Of a stretch of 64,000 nt of DNA, positions 47,115-55,205 are shown piece by piece. The stretch is from Celerinatantimonas sp046054165 (lineage in GTDB: Bacteria > Pseudomonadota > Gammaproteobacteria > Enterobacterales > Celerinatantimonadaceae): positions 186,001 to 250,000 of the forward strand of contig NZ_JBFNXK010000005.1 of assembly GCF_046054165.1 (NCBI RefSeq). The letters run 5' to 3'. The number at the start of each line of letters is the position of its first letter. Positions within the stretch are counted from its first letter, which is position 1. A program made the position numbers and the translations under genes. Below the pieces are notes generated by a model, which worked only from the letters and a program-made list of their open reading frames with translations, was not told where the DNA came from and made no database searches.

Positions 47115-48056
47115 TCATGGCTTAGAGCAAATATTTACAGCAGCTCTAAATTTTTCAGAAATTCTCTGTAACTCACTCTTAGAACGACTATTAACCCACA
47201 TTCCACTCACCGTTTTATAATCTCTAGTTACCCAACGGTCACCATGCTCATGGTGTTTCTCGTACTCAAAGATATACAGATCTTTCGTCTTTTTTCGATC
47301 AAAACCAAATGTAAAAATCCGCATCCCTTCATAATTTTTTTTCCACTTAGAATCTTTGATGTTCATGACTCGAAGTTTATCTAAGTTAATTCTAAGGGTT
47401 TCTTCTGTATATGGTGTATTAGCATAATATCTATTCTGTTCTGCTTCCCTTTTTGTACTTTTGATAATTAAAACTTCACAGGGATTATTTAAATTATCAA
47501 TTTTGACTCTAAAGTGATCTTTATACGATATTTTCCGAATATCACCATCTGTAAATGAATAATAATGTGCACTTTGATCATTAAGAGCCGAAACTAACTC
47601 TTTAACAATATCATGCTTAGATTTCTGCTGTACTTTGGCAACGGGTTTCTCTTTAGTATAGGTCCCTTTATTATAAAGACCTGAATTCGCCGAATAATAT
47701 CCCTTAATAATGACGTCTTCTTTACTCCCATCTACCTCTGCTGTTCCACATACTTTGGCATAACCGGTGATCCGAACATGACTCCCATGAACCTGAGCAT
47801 CACCACAAACTAATGCTCGTCCTAAAATTCGGGCGGCATTAGTTACAGATGCAAAACCACAGATTGCCGCATTACGACCCACCCAAATATTATCTGTAAC
47901 ATCGGCATCATGTGAGACAAATCCTCCTTGGCTAGGGTTCTTCGAATGCCGATCATTTGTAAAATAATACCCTTCTTCCCCCGGGCATTTAGGAGAAGTT
48001 GCTGCAAGCGTACTACTTGTCATAAGCATCAATATTAATAAAAACAGAAATCGCAT
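47115..48056 (-). CDS. Uncharacterised secreted protein with beta-helix-like N-terminal repeats
   Basis: A 313-aa protein of unknown function. I start at 48056 (MRFLFLLILMLMTSSTLAA), since GGGAAGGA sits before this ATG and a signal peptide begins there. Residues of about 45-125 show repeated short units (GGFVSHDADVTDNIWVGRNA, VCGDAQVHGSHVRITGYAKV) like the left-handed beta-helix or 'polar-residue' repeats of YdcK-type proteins. Five cysteines occur here. The second half (about 140-313) is lysine-rich, mixed alpha/beta, with a KTVSGMWV segment near the end. AT-rich coding and isolated position between ggt and yegD suggest an accessory gene. Confidence 0.75.
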   Translation of the reverse strand: MRFLFLLILMLMTSSTLAATSPKCPGEEGYYFTNDRHSKNPSQGGFVSHDADVTDNIWVGRNAAICGFASVTNAARILGRALVCGDAQVHGSHVRITGYAKVCGTAEVDGSKEDVIIKGYYSANSGLYNKGTYTKEKPVAKVQQKSKHDIVKELVSALNDQSAHYYSFTDGDIRKISYKDHFRVKIDNLNNPCEVLIIKSTKREAEQNRYYANTPYTEETLRINLDKLRVMNIKDSKWKKNYEGMRIFTFGFDRKKTKDLYIFEYEKHHEHGDRWVTRDYKTVSGMWVNSRSKSELQRISEKFRAAVNICSKP

Positions 48057-48533
48057 AAACTTTCCTTCCCTTTGTAAATTCAAGCAAATGACAAGAATTT
48101 AAAATCTATTCCCTGATTAATGATGTAAAAGTAAATAAATATTTAAAATAATCCATATAATCATTAACGATGGTAGGCAATTGGTCAATAATTGATAAAA
48201 TTAAGTACAAATTTTTTGATACGACGCAATAATGATATAGATTCAACTAAAATGATACTCAGTATAGGCCATTGTATTCTTAGGATTATGGATACCCGTG
48301 CACAGCCACTTGCAGTATTACTCATCCGAAAACTATAAAGACCTAAATATAGTCAGCGCCGTAAAATCATAACGTGCAAAAGGGAAATAAATCTAATCGT
48401 TGATATAAAAGTTTCCTCACGATTAAATATGAATTTATCAATTAATAATCTCATATCTAGAGCCCCCTCGACTAAAAATATTCTGCTACGAGGGAAACTC
48501 ATGTCATTATTTGTATCGTGATTTAAATCTGAC
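48057..48533. other. AT-rich intergenic region upstream of the secreted-protein gene
   Basis: About 475 bp without a credible gene. A CCCTCG (48465-48470) / CGAGGG (48489-48494) inverted repeat with an 18-base AT-rich loop lies 40 nt after the yegD stop codon and might help end yegD transcription. Nothing else recognised. Confidence 0.45.
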
Positions 48534-49922
48534 TTACTCGGTAAAAATCTGTTTGGCCCAACGGGTCAATCCACCAGCAACACTGCCAAAATTATCACCG
48601 CTGATCTGTTCAATCCCTTTAAATTCATCTGCAAGAAATTGACGAATCACAGGAGAATGCGCCGTTCCTCCTGTTAAGAATAATACGTCTGGCTGAGTCT
48701 CCGCCTGAGATAAAACATCATCAATCAGCTGTGACATTGTCTCAGTGAGTTTATGGCTGGCTTCTAATAAATTAGCCTTTGATAATGAACCGACTAACCC
48801 CTGATCTAAATAATCTAGATGACAATTAACCTCTTCGTGAGTCGCTAGATCTATTTTGGCTTGCTCGGCACTTCGGTTTAATCGCTGCGTTAGTTGCTCT
48901 TTCTGAAGCTTATCAAAACGAGACCAATAAGGGGCACGCATATCATCTCGCAACTGATATAACGTTTGAATCGCTTGTTTCGAATAAAAATTGGCTTGGG
49001 CCGGTAGGTTATTAACAGCTGCCGCATCGTGGTATAACTTATGCGGCATGGGTTGACCATTGTTCAATGGCTGGTTCATTCCCAATAATGGCATAAAGCC
49101 CTGAATATTGAGTGCAATATCAAAATCATTTCCTCCGATACGCTGGCCGCTATAACCCAGCACCAACTGTTCATGATCAAAATGCTCCTGATAATCCGGC
49201 CCCATCTCCAATAAGGAAATGTCACTGGTTCCGCCCCCAATATCAACGACTAAGACTCGTTTACTCTGCTTTAACCCGGCCTGATAGGTGAGTCCGGCAG
49301 CCAGTGGCTCATATAAAAACTCAACCTGCTCGAACCCAGCAAAATGAGCGGCTTGGGTCAGAATCGTAATCGCCTGATGGTTACTTTGTTCGCTATTGAG
49401 TCCCTGAAAATTGACCGGGCGACCAATTACAACTTTTTTAAGTGGGCTTGCGGTCTGAATTTGTACTTGCTCACGTAAATGAACCATCATCGCAGCCACA
49501 ATATCTTCAAACTGTTGCTGATGACGAACCGTTAAGCCCGTTGCACCTAAGAAAGACTTCGGTGATTTCACATAATAACAATCTAAAGGATCATCTAGAT
49601 ACGCTTCAAATGCATGCTGACCAAATTGTAAATCGCTGTCATATCCATCCAGAATGGCTTCATTTAACGCTCGTAGACTTTGAGATATGCCAGCGCCTCT
49701 AGCCTGCTCATAGACTGATTCAATACCTTGTTTTTTTAATTTTTGATAAAGCCAACCACTGATAACTTCACGCTGAGGAGCAAATAAGGTTGAAGCCATA
49801 TAGCGGCCATGCAAAGGAAGCTCAATAAGTTCAGGACTAGAATTGCAAAATAGCCCCAAGGCACAATTAGAAGTTCCGAAGTCAAATCCGGCAAAAGATG
49901 AATAAGTCATAAAAGCGGCCAT
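48534..49922 (-). CDS. yegD: Hsp70-like chaperone YegD
   Basis: A 462-aa actin-fold ATPase of the Hsp70 superfamily. Phosphate-1 loop FAGFDFGTSNCALGLF is near the N-terminus, phosphate-2 VLVVDIGGGTSDISLLE is about residue 220, and the adenosine region FLTGGTAHSPVIRQFL is near the end. It lacks the long substrate-binding domain of DnaK, as E. coli YegD (450 aa) does. Biological role poorly known. The start is uncertain: a second ATG at 49910 would begin MTYSSFAGFDFG, which fits the family better, but neither has a strong RBS. Confidence 0.88.
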   Translation of the reverse strand: MAAFMTYSSFAGFDFGTSNCALGLFCNSSPELIELPLHGRYMASTLFAPQREVISGWLYQKLKKQGIESVYEQARGAGISQSLRALNEAILDGYDSDLQFGQHAFEAYLDDPLDCYYVKSPKSFLGATGLTVRHQQQFEDIVAAMMVHLREQVQIQTASPLKKVVIGRPVNFQGLNSEQSNHQAITILTQAAHFAGFEQVEFLYEPLAAGLTYQAGLKQSKRVLVVDIGGGTSDISLLEMGPDYQEHFDHEQLVLGYSGQRIGGNDFDIALNIQGFMPLLGMNQPLNNGQPMPHKLYHDAAAVNNLPAQANFYSKQAIQTLYQLRDDMRAPYWSRFDKLQKEQLTQRLNRSAEQAKIDLATHEEVNCHLDYLDQGLVGSLSKANLLEASHKLTETMSQLIDDVLSQAETQPDVLFLTGGTAHSPVIRQFLADEFKGIEQISGDNFGSVAGGLTRWAKQIFTE

Positions 49923-49981
49923 CTATTATCGATCAAGCCGCGCAGCTTAACGAAAAGCAAACCAACCAGCAAGTGTTCTTG

Positions 49982-50152
49982 TTATCGATGGCGTAGCTTC
50001 CTAATGCCATAGCAAATCACACCCGCAACAGCCATTGCAGCCAGGAATCGAATTCCTCCCCAATTTTGCAACCCTGAGAAAGGGGTGACGACCCGTCCTA
50101 AAGCCTGCCCGGCGAATAACATGATTGTCGCTGAAAGCATCAGTCGATTCAT
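49982..50152 (-). CDS. Small (56-aa) membrane protein of unknown function
   Basis: Found by reading the gap between yegD and sulA. ATG at 50152 to TAA at 49982, 56 codons. AGGG lies eight bases before the start (TAGGGTATTGAG). The translation has two hydrophobic segments (LMLSATIMLFAGQAL and FLAAMAVAGVICYGI), joined by a short polar stretch, and ends in a basic tail RKLRHR, which suggests a small inner-membrane protein with cytoplasmic C-terminus. I do not recognise a family. It is oriented opposite to sulA and co-directional with yegD. Confidence 0.6.
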   Translation of the reverse strand: MNRLMLSATIMLFAGQALGRVVTPFSGLQNWGGIRFLAAMAVAGVICYGIRKLRHR

Positions 50153-50302
50153 CTCAATACCCTAAATAATTTACACAACACGTCCTTTAATGGGCTGCGA
50201 TTTTAACAGTATCTGGATGTTTTTACAGCATCAGAAAACTGTTATTCAAATTTTTTTGTAGAAAAAAAACAACAAAAACTTGCAATCTTTCGCTTTTAAA
50301 AA

Positions 50303-50337
50303 TACTGTATATACATACACTGTATATTTAAACAGTA
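50303..50337 (+). promoter_or_regulatory. Two overlapping LexA (SOS) boxes before sulA
   Basis: The second box, CTGTATATTTAAACAG (50320-50335), fits the SOS consensus CTG-N10-CAG at all fixed positions with the favoured TATAT-rich core. The first, starting TACTGTATATACATACAC at 50303, has CTG-N10-CAC, one base off. They overlap at 50320 and lie 15 nt upstream of the sulA ATG, so LexA should block the promoter strongly. Confidence 0.9.
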
Positions 50338-50351
50338 TTTGGAGATTAATA

Positions 50352-50879
50352 ATGAGTCAGTCACTTGTATTTACCAAAAAACGGACATTTGTTTGGCAAC
50401 GTGAAAACTGGGAACTTTTTAAAGAGAAATCGTTCCAGAATACTTTAGCGCCCAAATCAGAACCATCTGACCTGATTCATTGTATTTCTAATGACCAAGT
50501 AAAAGAGGAACAGCTACAATATATTATTCCAATATTACGCCAATTAAGTCAGCAAAAACGTTGGGTTATGCTAATTGCCCCACCCTCGATTCCTCAAGCT
50601 TTATCTATTGAAAATTATGGGATTAATACCGATTATGTTCTCGTTGTACATCCCCATTCGAATCTTAATCCATTCGAAATTCTGGAACGTGCTCTGCGAA
50701 GCGGTTCTTGCAGTGCGGTATTAGGCTGGACGGAACAAGTGGATGAGCACCATATGGATCTCTTAAAAATTGCAGCTCAGCAAGGGAATACCTTGGGGTT
50801 TGTATTCTCAGACCCGAGTTCAGATTCAATAGCCGCAGCATCACCTTCGCGGAAAATCACCGCTGGATATATTCATTAA
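50352..50879 (+). CDS. sulA: SOS cell division inhibitor SulA
   Basis: A 175-aa cytosolic protein that blocks FtsZ polymerisation after DNA damage. It aligns with E. coli SulA along the core: LPILRQLSQQKRW-type segment (here IIPILRQLSQQKRWVMLIAP), ILERALRSGSCSAVLGW and LLKIAAQQGNTLGFVFSD. The start at 50352 has GGAG before it, while the longer frame would run through the LexA boxes. The two SOS boxes directly upstream confirm the identity. The N-terminal part is divergent, as usual for SulA. Confidence 0.93.
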   Translation: MSQSLVFTKKRTFVWQRENWELFKEKSFQNTLAPKSEPSDLIHCISNDQVKEEQLQYIIPILRQLSQQKRWVMLIAPPSIPQALSIENYGINTDYVLVVHPHSNLNPFEILERALRSGSCSAVLGWTEQVDEHHMDLLKIAAQQGNTLGFVFSDPSSDSIAAASPSRKITAGYIH

Positions 50880-50938
50880 TGGGGTGGATCACCACATTAG
50901 GTGTGGATCGAACTCAGATAAAATATTTTGAACGCAAC

Positions 50939-50977
50939 GCGCCTTGTAACACTTCGAGGTTTAAGCGAACAAGGCGC
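50939..50977. repeat. Inverted repeat between sulA and the biotin carboxylase gene
   Basis: 9-bp perfect arms GCGCCTTGT and ACAAGGCGC with a 21-base spacer, in the 160-bp gap between convergent genes. The outer flanks (TTTTG and CAAAAT) also partly pair. There is no T-tract. It could be a terminator shared by the two genes or a relic of a mobile unit. Confidence 0.5.
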
Positions 50978-51039
50978 AACAAAATTCAGGATGACTTTCA
51001 GCTGCAACCCTCCAATTTTCAACGAAAAGTTTCGTCAGT

Positions 51040-52794
51040 TCAGGAAACGATCGTCGCGATGATGGCATCGGCCTCAATCAATTGTCCCTGCTCGACTTGA
51101 AGATGAATTTTCCCGGAAACTTCAGCAACGACGGGAACTTCCATTTTCATCGCTTCCATAATAGCAATTGAAGTTCCTGCGGCGACATCACACTTATCTT
51201 CAACCAGCCATTTAAACAGCGTTCCAGTCATCGGTGCTTTAACCTCTCCCAAATCGCGACTGTCTGCGGGAGCACCGGATCGTTCAGCAGAGATCGACTC
51301 AGAAGGTTGGATCCCGCCGAGTATGTCAGCTGGTAAACCAATTTGAACTCGTTTTCCATCTATTTCGATCCAAAAGCGCTGCATCCGTTGATCGTTTATC
51401 GGTTCAGGCTTAGCACTCGCCTCCAACTTTGATTCAAAAGAGGTTTCAATCCAACGAGTATGCACCGCAAAGTCTTCAGCAAAATCAGGCTGGTTCACGA
51501 CTTGACGATGAAAAGGGAGCACGCTGGCAACCCCTTCAATCTGAAATTCCTGCAGCGCTCTCCGAGCCCTGCTCAGAACTTGCTCCCGCGAGTTTCCTGT
51601 CACAATCAGTTTGGCCATCATCGAATCGAAATATCCTGAAACCACCGATCCCGAAGTTACGCCGGAATCGAGCCGAATACCGGGACCAGACGGCGCACGG
51701 AAATCCGTAATCGTTCCGGGTGTCGGTAAAAATCCTCGGGCCGGATCTTCGGCATTAATCCGAAATTCCATAGCATGTCCCCAAGGTTTAGGTGTTTCAT
51801 CCACCGATAACGGCAAACCGGCCGCAATGTTGAGTTGCTCAACAACCAGATCAACACCGGTTGTTTCTTCGGTGACAGGATGCTCGACCTGCAATCGTGT
51901 ATTCACTTCAAGAAATGAAATGGTGCCATTCTGGCTGAGCATAAACTCAACCGTAGCCACGCCAATATACCCGGCGCTTTGGCAGATATCCCGAGCGGCC
52001 TGATGGATCTGTTGACGCTGTTGTTCACTCATAAAAGGAGCCGGAGCTTCTTCGACTAATTTTTGATTTCGCCGCTGCAACGAACAATCTCGGGTGCCGA
52101 GCACCACAACATGTCCCTGACGATCCGCAATCACCTGTGCTTCAATATGACGGGGATTATGTAAAAATTGCTCAATAAAGCACTCTCCACGACCAAATGC
52201 GGCCACAGCTTCCCGGACGGCAGACTCGTACTGAGCTTCTACCTCATCTAAGGACCAGGCGACTTTAAGTCCTCGTCCACCGCCACCAAATGCGGCTTTA
52301 ATCGCAATGGGTAAACCATGTTCTTTGGCAAAAGTGTAGGCTTCAGCAGCGCTCGCAACCGGATCATGGGTTCCGGCAACTAATGGAGCGCCCACTCGCG
52401 CCGCCAGTTGTCTGGCTTTTACTTTATCGCCCAAGGCTTCAATCGTTTCCGGATTGGGTCCAACCCAAAGCAATCCCTGTTGCTGAACAGCTCGGGCAAA
52501 TTCTGCTCGCTCGGAAAGAAATCCATATCCGGGATGAACCATGGTTGCATCACTATGGTTCGCAATCTTTAAAAGTTTATCGATATTCAGATAAGTTTCT
52601 GCGCTCGTATCACCGTGCAGGGCATAGGCTTCATCGGCCATCTGAACATGAAGAGCCTGGGCATCCGAATCACTATAAACTGCCACTGAGTCCATCCCCA
52701 GATCTCGGCAAGCCCGGATAATACGCACCGCGATCTCGCCCCGATTGGCAATCAGGACTTTGTGTTTTTGGGTATTATTGTGTGTTGTCGACAT
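51040..52794 (-). CDS. Biotin carboxylase fused to biotin carboxyl carrier domain
   Basis: A 584-aa cytosolic protein. Residues 1 to about 450 are a biotin carboxylase: VLIANRGEIAVRIIRACRDLG, MVHPGYGFLSERAEFA, the ATP-grasp loop KAAFGGGGRGLKVAW and EVNTRLQVEHPVTEETTGVD. A linker follows, then a biotinyl domain with EAMKMEVPV, whose Lys550 should carry biotin. This is the architecture of acyl-CoA carboxylase alpha subunits, but no carboxyltransferase beta gene is near. Instead the next gene upstream is a PxpB-PxpC fusion, homologous to the carboxyltransferase part of urea carboxylase. Start at 52794 with AAGGTGA before it; the longer frame would overlap pxpBC. The normal fatty-acid accBC is not expected here. 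Confidence 0.9.
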   Translation of the reverse strand: MSTTHNNTQKHKVLIANRGEIAVRIIRACRDLGMDSVAVYSDSDAQALHVQMADEAYALHGDTSAETYLNIDKLLKIANHSDATMVHPGYGFLSERAEFARAVQQQGLLWVGPNPETIEALGDKVKARQLAARVGAPLVAGTHDPVASAAEAYTFAKEHGLPIAIKAAFGGGGRGLKVAWSLDEVEAQYESAVREAVAAFGRGECFIEQFLHNPRHIEAQVIADRQGHVVVLGTRDCSLQRRNQKLVEEAPAPFMSEQQRQQIHQAARDICQSAGYIGVATVEFMLSQNGTISFLEVNTRLQVEHPVTEETTGVDLVVEQLNIAAGLPLSVDETPKPWGHAMEFRINAEDPARGFLPTPGTITDFRAPSGPGIRLDSGVTSGSVVSGYFDSMMAKLIVTGNSREQVLSRARRALQEFQIEGVASVLPFHRQVVNQPDFAEDFAVHTRWIETSFESKLEASAKPEPINDQRMQRFWIEIDGKRVQIGLPADILGGIQPSESISAERSGAPADSRDLGEVKAPMTGTLFKWLVEDKCDVAAGTSIAIMEAMKMEVPVVAEVSGKIHLQVEQGQLIEADAIIATIVS

Positions 52795-52822
52795 GGGTGC
52801 TGTCACCTTCTTAAAATTCAAC

Positions 52823-54397
52823 TCAGAGTTCTCTGAACGGCTGGATAAGATTAAATCGGATCCAAGCGCCAACCGGAAGTTGCCCGGCCCGATCCAAATG
52901 ATACGATGCCACAGATGCAATCACCGGATAGCCACCGGTTAATGGATGATCACGCGTAAAAAGAACCGGCTGGCCATTGGCTGGAACCTGAATGGCTCCC
53001 ATTGTTGTTCCTTCACTGGGAAGTTCATTGTTATTCTTTCGACTCAAAGCCTGTTGCCCTTGGAGCCTCAGCCCAATCCGGTTGGATTGGGGAGTAACCT
53101 GCCACACTTGATCGATCAGATCATCGAGGGATTTCGAGTGAAACCAGTCACTATGGGGCCCCATTGTAATATCCAGAACAATTTCTTCCCCCGCTTTGGA
53201 AAACGACTGAAGAGCCATCTGATCAAGCATCACGGCTCGTCGTACCGATCTATTGGCAAGTTCGAGACAATCTCCCGCTTGAAGCGGCAACGGTCCAACC
53301 TGAGCTAACGAATCATAAGAAGAGCTATTCAATATCGGCGTGCATTTAAAACCGCCGCGAACCGCCAGATATCCCCGAGCACCGCGGTCAGTCATAGCGA
53401 TCTGACATCGATCGCCGGGATAAAGCGCTATCGGCTGATAATGGCTCACAATGGTCGTCTGCCCTTGTTCCGATAAAACCGTCACGTTGCCCATAGCCCC
53501 CGTGAAGGACACCACTATCGACTCATAAACGTTGAATGCCAATCCACCTTGAGTTATTTCAAGGCATGCCCAATCGTCATCATTTCCTACGATCTGATTC
53601 GCCTGACGGTAAGCTCCTTGGTCCATAGCTCCCGATTCAGAGATCCCCATCGCAGCCATACCGAATCGACCTTGATCTTGAAAAGTCGTCAATAGCCCCG
53701 GAGTTATTATTTCCAGAGCTGCTGCATGCTGTGATTCTTTAAGGCGCGCCGGTGGAGCGGATGTCAGAAAGACTTTAGGTGCCAATTGATCAACGGCTTC
53801 AAACTGGACTTGATCCCCCGGCTGAAACAGTGCGGGCGGTTGACGCTGGAGATCCCATAACACAGCCGAAGTCGAGCCAATCAGCTGCCATCCTCCCGGA
53901 CTATCTTTAGGATAAATGCCACTAAATTCCCCCGCTAATGCCACTGAACCGGCTGGGATACGGGTTCTTGGAGAGCTACGTCTTGACACATTAAATGGCT
54001 TATCCAGACAAGACAAATAAGCAAATCCCGGCGCAAATCCCGTAAATGCAACCTGATATCGATGTTCCGTGTGCCGTTGGATCACTTCATCCGTTGTTAT
54101 CTCAAGCCACGCGGCAACGTCGTCTAGATCCTCGCCATCATAGACCACTGGAATCACAATGAGCTGACCTGCTGCAGGTAACACCGGTAAATGTTCTCGT
54201 TGCCGAATCAAGTGGACTAATTGCGCCTGATCTAAACGGTGCCGATCAAAATAGATCAGTAGCGTTCGAGCCGCCGGTATAATATCCAGGATCTCGGCAA
54301 TCGGAGCAGTCATTAAAGACTGGTGTAGCGCCATCACGGCTTCAAGACTTTCTACTTCCACGAGTATGGCATTTTGATTGACGGGTAGAAATCGCAA
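52823..54397 (-). CDS. Fused 5-oxoprolinase subunits PxpB-PxpC (KipI-KipA / AHS1-AHS2)
   Basis: A 524-aa protein joining two usually separate subunits. Residues 1 to about 220 are the PxpB/KipI (AHS1) domain: YQVAFTGFAPGFAYL, then RRSSPRTRIPAGSVALAG and YPKDSPGGWQLIGST. From about 235 is PxpC/KipA (AHS2): ITPGLLTTFQDQGRFG, GAMDQGAYRQANQIVGN, ARGYLAVRGGF and VPANGQPVLFTRDHPLTGGYP. I start at a TTG (54397), since AAGGAG is six bases before it and the longer frame (TTG at 54442) lacks an RBS. In E. coli PxpA, PxpB and PxpC cleave 5-oxoproline with ATP; the same two domains form the carboxyltransferase of urea carboxylase. Confidence 0.9.
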   Translation of the reverse strand: MRFLPVNQNAILVEVESLEAVMALHQSLMTAPIAEILDIIPAARTLLIYFDRHRLDQAQLVHLIRQREHLPVLPAAGQLIVIPVVYDGEDLDDVAAWLEITTDEVIQRHTEHRYQVAFTGFAPGFAYLSCLDKPFNVSRRSSPRTRIPAGSVALAGEFSGIYPKDSPGGWQLIGSTSAVLWDLQRQPPALFQPGDQVQFEAVDQLAPKVFLTSAPPARLKESQHAAALEIITPGLLTTFQDQGRFGMAAMGISESGAMDQGAYRQANQIVGNDDDWACLEITQGGLAFNVYESIVVSFTGAMGNVTVLSEQGQTTIVSHYQPIALYPGDRCQIAMTDRGARGYLAVRGGFKCTPILNSSSYDSLAQVGPLPLQAGDCLELANRSVRRAVMLDQMALQSFSKAGEEIVLDITMGPHSDWFHSKSLDDLIDQVWQVTPQSNRIGLRLQGQQALSRKNNNELPSEGTTMGAIQVPANGQPVLFTRDHPLTGGYPVIASVASYHLDRAGQLPVGAWIRFNLIQPFREL

Positions 54398-54443
54398 CTG
54401 TTTCTCCTTAATGGATCCACAAGGGAGCCATCTGCTGCTCAAA

Positions 54444-55205
54444 TCAAGCGGTTAAAGGACGAATGGATATCCCTTCGTTTGCTAATGAGTGACGGAGTAT
54501 TTGGGCCATGGCTACGGCATCCGGGCTATCCCCATGGATGCAAATGGATTGCCCTTGGATCGGGGTCTTTTGTCCATCAATACTTATGATGTATCCCTCT
54601 TTAATCCACTGCACCATCCTTCTGGCGACTTGCTCTGGATCGTGTATCACTGCACCTTCTTGATGACGTGAGACTAAGCTTCCATCAGCCTGATACGCTC
54701 GATCCGCAAACACTTCAGCCCAAACAGTCAATCCAGCTTTCTCGGCCCAACCCATTAATGGTGAACCGGCTAAAGCCATTAAAGGTAAGCGCTGTTTTGA
54801 ATCGCATAAAGCATCGATGACAGCTTTCGCTTGAACCGGATCGTTGGCAATTGTGTTATAGAGTGCTCCATGCGGTTTCACATAACGGATCTGTGCCCCT
54901 GCGGCGCTTGCGAGTCCTTGCAGAGCTCCAATCTGATAGAGAACATCAGCATAGAGTTCATCATAAGTCACATCCATCGAGCGCCGACCAAACCCCACTA
55001 GATCTCGGTAACCGACATGCGCACCGACATGGACTTGATGAGCCACCGCCTGCTTTAAAGTCGAAAGGATCCCTTTGGGGTCTCCAGCATGAAAACCGCA
55101 GGCAATATTGGCACTGCTAACTAATGGCAATATCAATTCATCATGCCCCATTCGCCATGCCCCAAAGCTCTCGCCCAGATCGCTATTTAAATCAATTGAT
55201 AACAT
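54444..55205 (-). CDS. pxpA: 5-oxoprolinase subunit PxpA (LamB/YcsF family)
   Basis: A 253-aa cytosolic protein of the LamB/YcsF family: IDLNSDLGESFGAWRMG at the start, SSANIACGFHAGDP, VGAHVGYRDLVGFGRR, YVKPHGALYN and QSICIHGDSPDAV near the end. E. coli PxpA is 244 aa. It opens the lactam or 5-oxoproline cleavage reaction with PxpB/PxpC. First gene of the three-gene operon, 46 nt before pxpBC. A GntR-family gene is divergently transcribed upstream and is the likely regulator. Confidence 0.94.
   Translation of the reverse strand: MLSIDLNSDLGESFGAWRMGHDELILPLVSSANIACGFHAGDPKGILSTLKQAVAHQVHVGAHVGYRDLVGFGRRSMDVTYDELYADVLYQIGALQGLASAAGAQIRYVKPHGALYNTIANDPVQAKAVIDALCDSKQRLPLMALAGSPLMGWAEKAGLTVWAEVFADRAYQADGSLVSRHQEGAVIHDPEQVARRMVQWIKEGYIISIDGQKTPIQGQSICIHGDSPDAVAMAQILRHSLANEGISIRPLTA

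Noticed and set aside
50880..51100. 73-codon frame after sulA
   Set aside because: Runs through the inverted repeat and into the 3' end of the biotin carboxylase gene; composition not protein-like.
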